Source of the DNA: Terriglobales bacterium
Lineage (GTDB): Bacteria; Acidobacteriota; Terriglobia; Terriglobales; Acidobacteriaceae
DNA: 64,000 nucleotides
Assembly: GCA_035651655.1 (NCBI GenBank)
Contig: DASRFG010000037.1
Span: 62,001-126,000 of the forward strand
Direction: 5' to 3'
Within the stretch, counting starts at the first letter, position 1, and each line of letters starts with the position of its first letter. Shown in pieces: positions 58,984 through 64,000 of the stretch. Below the pieces are notes generated by a model. The model was not told where the DNA came from, ran no database searches, and was given only the letters and a program-made list of their open reading frames with translations. Position numbers and translations under genes: made by a program.

Positions 58984-59709
58984 TTGCCAAAGCCCGATGG
59001 CGAACGCCTGGCCGGCAAGATTGCCCTGGTCACTGGCGCTACGCGTGGTATCGGTCTCGCCATAGCGCGAGTTCTCGCTGCCGAAGGCTGTCAGCTGGTG
59101 ATCACCGGACGCGACAACCAGACACTGCAAGCTGTCGCGCGTGATCTCTCGCCGGCCGAAGTTCTTGCCCAACCCTGCGACGTCCGCGATCCGTCTTCCG
59201 TTTCAGCTCTCTTCGCAGCCATCAAACAAGAGTTCGGCCATCTCGATTCTCTCATCAACAATGCCGGCGTTTCCCATGCAATTGCCAGTGTCGAAAAATT
59301 ACTGCTCGAGGCCTGGACCGATGTAATTGCCACCAACCTGACGGGCACATTCCTGGTCACGCGCGCGGCGCTGCCACTCCTGGGTAATGGCGGCGCGATC
59401 GTCAATAACCTTTCCATAGCAGCCATCCGCGTCTTTGCCGGCCAGGCCGCCTATTGCGCGTCCAAGCACGCCGCGCTGGCACTCACCAAAAGCCTTCGCG
59501 AAGAAGTTCGCCCGCTAGGTATTCGCGTAATCGCTTTATTGCCCGGGGCCACCGATACCGACATCTGGCAGCAGTTCTGGCCGGATGCTCCGCGTGCACG
59601 CATGCTTCGCCCTGAAACCGTTGCTGCCGCCGTTCTAGACGCCATCCTGCTGCCCCCCGACAGCACCGTGGAAGAGGTCGTCCTGATGCCCACCAGCGGC
59701 GCCCTTTAA
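58984..59709 (+). CDS. Short-chain dehydrogenase/reductase, candidate pterin reductase
   Basis: A 241-residue classical SDR. The nucleotide motif is TGATRGIG, followed by NNAGVSH; the catalytic residues are Ser in NNLSIAAIRV and Tyr-Lys in YCASK. The start is TTG, placed three bases after folE. In animal tetrahydrobiopterin synthesis the step after PTPS is catalysed by an SDR, sepiapterin reductase, so this gene is a natural candidate. SDRs are broad and the role rests on gene order alone. Confidence 0.85.
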   Translation: MPKPDGERLAGKIALVTGATRGIGLAIARVLAAEGCQLVITGRDNQTLQAVARDLSPAEVLAQPCDVRDPSSVSALFAAIKQEFGHLDSLINNAGVSHAIASVEKLLLEAWTDVIATNLTGTFLVTRAALPLLGNGGAIVNNLSIAAIRVFAGQAAYCASKHAALALTKSLREEVRPLGIRVIALLPGATDTDIWQQFWPDAPRARMLRPETVAAAVLDAILLPPDSTVEEVVLMPTSGAL

Positions 59710-59821
59710 AAACGTTGGTACAATTTGGCAGGAAGCGCTAGTGCATCCTGAGCTCAGTTCCCCAACTTCTCGCGCACTATACGCTTTTGAAAACAGAAGC
59801 TGCGGAAAACGACCGGACTAA

Positions 59822-60052
59822 TTAGACCAGGACTTTCCTCGGTGGCACGCAAACCGAATCAAACCAGCGGCTTATAAACACCTCGGCATGGGCTTCTCCA
59901 CAGCAGTGCCTTGCCGAATCAGAATTTGCGATCTCGGATTTCCATTTATATACGGCGAGCTTTTCACCGTCGCACTCGATCACAAACCAGTGCAGCGGAT
60001 GATCACTTACGTTCCCGCAAATCTCGCATTTGTATTCTCTTTGGCTCGTCAT
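59822..60052 (-). CDS. Small zinc-ribbon-like hypothetical protein
   Basis: A 76-residue protein with CEICG near the N-terminus and a His/Cys-rich centre (HWFVIEC and ARHCCGEAHAEVFISRW). CxxC plus the later Cys and His suggest a structural zinc site. It is soluble. The family is not recognised. It faces a divergent small membrane protein gene across a region with clear palindromes. Confidence 0.6.
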   Translation of the reverse strand: MTSQREYKCEICGNVSDHPLHWFVIECDGEKLAVYKWKSEIANSDSARHCCGEAHAEVFISRWFDSVCVPPRKVLV

Positions 60053-60133
60053 GGTCCTCGGATCCCGGGGTCAATTCGGAGTAGGTTCGCAAATTATATA
60101 TTGCAGGACCGAACCCTCCCATTCATTACGGCT

Positions 60134-60237
60134 GACCATTCTGCCGATGTACCCATCTGGTCATTGCACCGAAGTCGGGTAACTGTTACCACACTATCGG
60201 TAACTGCCCCAATGTGCTTTCGACCAGCAGAATGGTC
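60134..60237. promoter_or_regulatory. Operator-like inverted and direct repeats between divergent small genes
   Basis: An 11-bp inverted repeat, GACCATTCTGC (60134-60144) and GCAGAATGGTC (60227-60237), encloses a perfect palindrome GGTAAC-T-GTTACC (60178-60190) and a half-site GGTAACTG (60199-60206) set 21 bp on, two helical turns. This looks like a multi-site operator for a dimeric regulator. The protein that binds is unknown. Confidence 0.5.
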
Positions 60238-60239
60238 GA

Positions 60240-60437
60240 ATGTTCATATTTTTTGGGTGGTTAATGGCGCGCGTTGTCTCAGGCCTCCAGGTGCCCTGGT
60301 GGTACGGCAGCTTTGCTGTTGCCGGGCTGCTGGTTTCCTGGGGTGTGTGGGGACTGTTCTCTCAGGCCTGGTATGCGCGGCGGCACGGGAAGAAGAACAC
60401 CTTCGGACGTCAACACGTTGAACTGCTTAGCGATTAA
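60240..60437 (+). CDS. Small hypothetical membrane protein
   Basis: A 65-residue protein with two hydrophobic helices (MFIFFGWLMARVVSGL and FAVAGLLVSWGVWGLFSQ) and a basic tail (YARRHGKKNTFGRQHVE). No ribosome binding site is clear. I recognise no family. It is 13 bases from the next small membrane protein, so the two could share a transcript. Confidence 0.5.
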   Translation: MFIFFGWLMARVVSGLQVPWWYGSFAVAGLLVSWGVWGLFSQAWYARRHGKKNTFGRQHVELLSD

Positions 60438-60450
60438 CGCGAATTCTTAA

Positions 60451-60690
60451 ATGAAAAGATTAGGTAAATTCGCCCGCCTGTTTGTCGCCTTTGCCGGATC
60501 AGTGTGGGGAATGCGGCTCTGCTCCCCGTGGTTGAAAAGCGGTGTACCAACCGTATTTGCCAGCGGCCTGCTGCTCCTCACCGTGCTTTCCGTGGCGTTA
60601 GCGATGGTAGTGAACGAAGAAGTTAAAAGAGACACTCTGGAGATGGAAGAAAACCCTGCTTCAAACCCCAACAACAACGTCCTCCAATAA
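60451..60690 (+). CDS. Small hypothetical membrane protein
   Basis: A 79-residue protein with a hydrophobic segment (VFASGLLLLTVLSVALAMVV) and an acidic C-terminal tail (EEVKRDTLEMEENP). The N-terminal part is basic, as expected for the cytoplasmic side. I recognise no family. It follows another small membrane protein gene closely. Confidence 0.5.
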   Translation: MKRLGKFARLFVAFAGSVWGMRLCSPWLKSGVPTVFASGLLLLTVLSVALAMVVNEEVKRDTLEMEENPASNPNNNVLQ

Positions 60691-61018
60691 ACCTAATTAG
60701 TTGTTAGGCAGTTGCTACGCGGAGGAACCCAAAGTAAAAGTTTCCGGGGAGCGGTAAATCCTACCAAAGTCGAACTCTGACTCACTTTGGAAGCGCTGAT
60801 ATACAAGGACTTACCGGAGTTGCCGAGTTGGCATGAGAGATGCAACAACCGGGCCAGACGAAGTGGCGCGCAACAGGGGCGCTCTCGAGAATAAACTTCG
60901 GCCAGAGGTTTTCTTGAGCGCCCCTTTTGCTTTTCCTGCGATTCCTGAACTCCTGCTTTGTCACCCCTGCGCACAATTGAACTTGGAAAGCTAGAGCAGC
61001 TCAACATTCCATTCGCAT
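60691..61018. other. Gene-free region with structured-RNA features
   Basis: These 328 bases show no protein-coding frame with sense, but contain several strong local inverted repeats, for example GTTGC...GCAAC around 60837-60865, and end in a terminator-like hairpin at 60876-60928. A TATACA sequence (60800-60805) could be a -10 box. A small RNA is possible; no known family was recognised. Confidence 0.35.
60876..60928 (+). terminator. Terminator-like hairpin with long loop
   Basis: GGGGCGCTC (60876-60884) and GAGCGCCCC (60916-60924) form a perfect 9-bp stem with a 31-nt loop, followed by TTTTGCTTTT. It could end a small RNA or the transcript of the two small membrane proteins upstream. Confidence 0.6.
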
Positions 61019-61252
61019 TCACGCCAGGACCAGCTTCTCTCCTAAATCTAATCCGCCGCGACGCAGCAAATTCGCCACATCGGTTTCTTTTAGGCGCGAA
61101 GCATCAAACTCCACCCGCACCGTGTGGTCCTTCTCACTGAAACTGATGCGTCGTATGCCGTAAACTTCGCGCACTTTGTCAATCGCGCGCAACTCCGCCT
61201 CGCCCGGCGTGGCTCCATAACGATAGACAACTTCCAATTGGGTCACTCCCAT
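61019..61252 (-). CDS. HMA-fold-like small protein lacking CxxC
   Basis: A 77-residue protein whose alternating pattern (LEVVYRYGATPGEAELRAI, IRRISFSEKDHTVRVEFD, ETDVANLLRRGGLDLG) resembles the ferredoxin-like heavy-metal-associated domain. The metal-binding CxxC of that domain is absent. It is divergent from the copper-type ATPase 64 bases away. It may be a regulator, a partner or a decoy metal-domain protein; the function is unknown. Confidence 0.6.
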   Translation of the reverse strand: MGVTQLEVVYRYGATPGEAELRAIDKVREVYGIRRISFSEKDHTVRVEFDASRLKETDVANLLRRGGLDLGEKLVLA

Positions 61253-61316
61253 TCCCTCCGCTGCGAATCGATTCCCGCGAACTCACGATCTAATATAGCC
61301 TGTTCATTGAAAAATC

Positions 61317-63803
61317 ATGGTTCCGGACATTAAGCGACAGGGCACGTTGCAGAAGGACCCCGTCTGTGGCATGGACGTAGATCCCGCCTCTGCCAAGCAC
61401 CAACTCGAGCACGCCGGAAGGACTTACTACTTCTGCTGCGCTAGTTGTGCGGAAAAATTCCGCAGTGATCCCCAGAGATACCTGGCCCGCGAGTACGCCC
61501 GGTTAGTACATCCGCAAAAGCCCGCTCCAAAATTGCTTTCCATCCAGCCAGCTTCCACTTCTTACACCTGCCCCATGCACCCGGAAATCCACCAGCCACG
61601 TCCCGGCGCATGCCCCAAATGCGGAATGGCATTGGAACCGGAATTTCCCTTTGCACAACCCGCGGCGCAGGTTGAATACACCTGCCCCATGCACCCCGAG
61701 GTCATCTCGCCCGTTCCCGGTACATGCCCCAAGTGCGGCATGGCGCTCGAACCGCGAACCGTAGCCGCTGCGACAGAAGAACAAAATCCCGAACTGCGCG
61801 ACATGAGGCGTCGCTTCTGCTTCAGTGTGGCCCTGACTATACCGACCGTATTTCTGGCCATGTCGGACATGGTTCCTGGCCAGCCGCTGCAGCATGCGCT
61901 CGGGGCACGCCTGATCACTTGGCTGGACTTGGCGTTGAGCACTCCCGTAGTGCTCTGGGGTGGATGGCCGTTCTTCCAGCGTGGCTGGGCCTCAATCAAG
62001 AACCGCAGCGCCAACATGTTCACCCTGATCGCCATGGGCATCGGGGTGGCCTATGTGTACAGCGTGATCGCCACCGTGGCACCCGCCATGCTTCCACCTT
62101 CCTTTCGCGGCGAAGGCGGTACTGCCCACGTTTATTTCGAAATCGCCGCGTCAATCACTGCTCTGGTCCTGTTAGGACAAGTGCTGGAGCTGCGCGCCCG
62201 CAGCCAGACCAGCAGCGCCATTCGCGCGCTGCTCGACCTCTCCCCGAAAATCGCGCGCCGCGTGCTGAGCGGCGGCCTGGAAGAGGACGTTCCTCTTGCC
62301 CAGGTGCAGCCGGGCGATCGCCTGCGCGTTCGCCCGGGAGAAAAAATCCCGGTAGATGGCGTGGTTCTTGAGGGCCAGAGTTCGATGGATGAATCCATGA
62401 TCACGGGCGAATCGCTCCCCATAGAGAAAGGCCCCGGCAGCCGTCTCATCGGTGGCAGCGTGAACGGCACCGGATCATTGATCATGCGCGCCGAGCGTGT
62501 CGGCTCGGAAACGCTGCTGGCGCAAATTGTGCGCATGGTCAGCGAGGCCCAGCGCAGCCGCGCTCCCATTCAGCGTCTTGCCGATCGCGTCTCGGCCTGG
62601 TTCGTGCCCCTAGTGATTGCCATTGCCATATTGACGTTTGTCGCCTGGGCCATTTTCGGCCCGCAGCCGCGACTCGCCTACGCCCTGGTGAACGCCGTGG
62701 CTGTGCTGATTATTGCTTGCCCGTGCGCGCTCGGCCTCGCCACCCCGATCGCCATAATGGTTGCCACCGGACGAGGTGCCCACGCCGGCATGCTCATCCG
62801 CCATGCCGAAGCGCTCGAACTCCTGCAAAAAGTGGACACGCTGGTGGTGGACAAAACCGGTACGCTCACCGAAGGCAAGCCGCGCGTTCTCTCTGTCATT
62901 GCGTCCGGAATCGAAGAAAATCAACTCTTGCGTCTGCTGGCCAGCTTGGAGCAGGGAAGCGAGCACCCACTCGCTGGCGCCATGCTCATGGCCGCACGAG
63001 AGCGGGATCTAAAGCTGTCCGAGGTGCGCGAGTTTCGCTCGCTCACCGGCCAGGGTATCGTTGGCAGAGTGGAGAGTAAAGCCGGGGGCAGGGAAGTGGC
63101 CGCCGGCAATGAGAAGCTCTTCCAGGAACTGAAGATCGACCTCGCGCCGTTGCAACAGCGCGCTCAGGAACTGCGCGAGCAAGGCCAAACGGTCGTCTTT
63201 GTCGCGGTTGATGGCAAGCCGTCCGGGCTGATCGGCATTGCTGATCCGATAAAACAGTCCACACCCCAGGCACTCAGCGACCTGCGCCGGCAGGGAATTC
63301 GCCTCATGATGCTCACCGGCGATAACCGTGCTACCGCGCGGGCCGTTGCGAAAGAGCTGGGCTTGGGTGAGGGAGAATTCGAGGCCGAAGTCCTGCCCCA
63401 TCGCAAGCTCGAGGTCGTTCGCGACCTGCAGGCCAAAGGGCGCGTGGTCGCAATGGCGGGAGATGGCATCAACGATGCGCCCGCGCTCGCCCAGGCTGAC
63501 GTCGGCATTGCCATGGGCACGGGCACGGACGTTGCCATTGAGAGCGGCGGCATCACCCTGGTGAAAGGCGACCTGCGCGGTATCGTTCGCGCACGGCGGC
63601 TAAGCCAGGCAACCATGCGCAATATCCGCCAGAATCTCTTTTTCGCCTTCGTCTATAACTCGCTTGGAGTCCCCCTCGCCGCCGGCGTGCTGTATCCCTT
63701 CTTTGGCTTGCTGCTCAGTCCCATCATCGCCGCCGCGGCCATGAGCTTCAGTTCCGTGTCCGTGATAACCAACTCTTTGCGCTTACGTAAGCTGCAACTC
63801 TAG
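61317..63803 (+). CDS. copA: Copper-type P1B ATPase with YHS and two His/Met/Cys metal domains
   Basis: An 828-residue metal pump. The N-terminus has a YHS-like domain ([20 protein letters not shown], residues about 15-60), then two repeats of a short metal-binding unit (TCPMHPEI...[10 protein letters not shown] and TCPMHPEV...[10 protein letters not shown], about 82-145) in place of classical CxxC HMA domains. The core has eight helices, the CPC motif in [13 protein letters not shown], phosphorylated DKTGT, TGES and a hinge with [13 protein letters not shown] and the HP motif SEHPLAG fit copper export. A small HMA-like gene diverges upstream. Confidence 0.94.
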   Translation: MVPDIKRQGTLQKDPVCGMDVDPASAKHQLEHAGRTYYFCCASCAEKFRSDPQRYLAREYARLVHPQKPAPKLLSIQPASTSYTCPMHPEIHQPRPGACPKCGMALEPEFPFAQPAAQVEYTCPMHPEVISPVPGTCPKCGMALEPRTVAAATEEQNPELRDMRRRFCFSVALTIPTVFLAMSDMVPGQPLQHALGARLITWLDLALSTPVVLWGGWPFFQRGWASIKNRSANMFTLIAMGIGVAYVYSVIATVAPAMLPPSFRGEGGTAHVYFEIAASITALVLLGQVLELRARSQTSSAIRALLDLSPKIARRVLSGGLEEDVPLAQVQPGDRLRVRPGEKIPVDGVVLEGQSSMDESMITGESLPIEKGPGSRLIGGSVNGTGSLIMRAERVGSETLLAQIVRMVSEAQRSRAPIQRLADRVSAWFVPLVIAIAILTFVAWAIFGPQPRLAYALVNAVAVLIIACPCALGLATPIAIMVATGRGAHAGMLIRHAEALELLQKVDTLVVDKTGTLTEGKPRVLSVIASGIEENQLLRLLASLEQGSEHPLAGAMLMAARERDLKLSEVREFRSLTGQGIVGRVESKAGGREVAAGNEKLFQELKIDLAPLQQRAQELREQGQTVVFVAVDGKPSGLIGIADPIKQSTPQALSDLRRQGIRLMMLTGDNRATARAVAKELGLGEGEFEAEVLPHRKLEVVRDLQAKGRVVAMAGDGINDAPALAQADVGIAMGTGTDVAIESGGITLVKGDLRGIVRARRLSQATMRNIRQNLFFAFVYNSLGVPLAAGVLYPFFGLLLSPIIAAAAMSFSSVSVITNSLRLRKLQL

Positions 63804-63818
63804 TCGAAATAGTAGGTT

Positions 63819-63824
63819 TATAAT
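63819..63824 (+). promoter_or_regulatory. -10 box of the terminal glycosyltransferase gene, probably leaderless
   Basis: TATAAT ends 9 bases before the GTG at 63834; no ribosome binding site or convincing -35 box is present. The spacing matches other suspected leaderless starts in this window. Confidence 0.45.
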
Positions 63825-63833
63825 GACTGCATC

Positions 63834-64000
63834 GTGCCCAAATATTCCATCGTCGTCCCCCTGCACAATGAGCAGGAGAACGTTACCGAACTTTACGACC
63901 GTCTGAAGGCAACGATGGAAACCACGGGCGAGCCCTTCGAACTTGTGTTCGTGGACGACGGCAGCGTGGATGGAACGTTTTCATTGCTGCGAGAAATTCA
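63834..64000 (+). CDS. Family 2 glycosyltransferase, N-terminal part (runs off the window)
   Basis: The first 55 codons of a GT-A glycosyltransferase, cut by the window edge. YSIVVPLHNEQENV is the N-terminal family motif and LVFVDDGSVDGT is the nucleotide-sugar-binding DDGS motif. This resembles dolichol-/undecaprenyl-phosphate sugar transferases (DPM1/ArnC type). The start is GTG at 63834, only nine bases after a TATAAT box. Confidence 0.85.
   Translation, partial: MPKYSIVVPLHNEQENVTELYDRLKATMETTGEPFELVFVDDGSVDGTFSLLREI

Overview
The window looks like a chromosomal segment of a Gram-negative, aerobic, moderately GC-rich bacterium, most likely an Acidobacteriota (Terriglobia-like). This is an inference from gene content: outer-membrane proteins and a PagL-type lipid A deacylase, many lipoproteins, secreted M28/S9/M48 peptidases, a PQQ dehydrogenase beside an aa3-type oxidase, and short dispersed CTCTGTGG repeats. 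No rRNA or other marker gene is present to confirm it.

Layout. 137-5107 (-): an iron-uptake operon (FTR1-DUF2318 permease, two FtsX/MacB-type ABC permeases, and an ABC ATPase fused to a complete DtxR-like metal sensor) behind a strong promoter that overlaps a perfect Fur-box-like palindrome. 5220-12354: an acetyltransferase-like gene, a SprT-like metalloprotease, three secreted proteins (one with TPRs) and uvrA. 12381-19279 (-): a PQQ dehydrogenase carrying cytochrome c, then a cytochrome c oxidase operon (II, I, III, a second III, IV and a small Cys membrane protein). 19582-25835: M48 lipoprotein, aminotransferase, a thioredoxin-like SELENOPROTEIN (in-frame UGA with a SECIS hairpin), a beta-barrel protein, a hydroxyacid dehydrogenase and a BON lipoprotein. 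25993-33828: purQ, a membrane protein, half an AI-2E transporter, yebC, pagL-like, ftcD, M28 peptidase and an ornithine cyclodeaminase homologue. 33874-38840 (-): csp, then an assimilatory sulfite/APS reduction and siroheme operon preceded by a previously unannotated cysteine-codon leader peptide and a trp-type attenuator. 39033-44955: esterase, BON protein, Ig/beta-propeller lipoprotein and small membrane proteins. 45334-46684: a 1.3-kb relic island between a complete tRNA-Arg(ACG) and a 47-bp copy of its 3' part. 46824-56376: receiver/PilZ protein, amine oxidase, hybrid histidine kinase, S9 peptidase, class V aminotransferase and TlpA. 56399-59709 (+): glycosyltransferase, two tandem eukaryote-type 6-pyruvoyl-tetrahydropterin synthases, folE and an SDR, together resembling a tetrahydrobiopterin-type pterin pathway. 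59822-64000: small proteins, a possible structured RNA, a copper-type P-type ATPase and the start of a glycosyltransferase.

The strongest discoveries are the cysteine attenuator (38648-38840), where promoter, Cys-rich leader, three mutually exclusive stems and U-tract all sit at the right distances, and the selenocysteine thioredoxin-like gene (22518-23084). Next are the ATPase-DtxR fusion in the iron operon, the pterin cluster and the tRNA-Arg island. Several start codons lie only 9-11 nt after a good -10 box, so leaderless mRNAs appear common in this genome.
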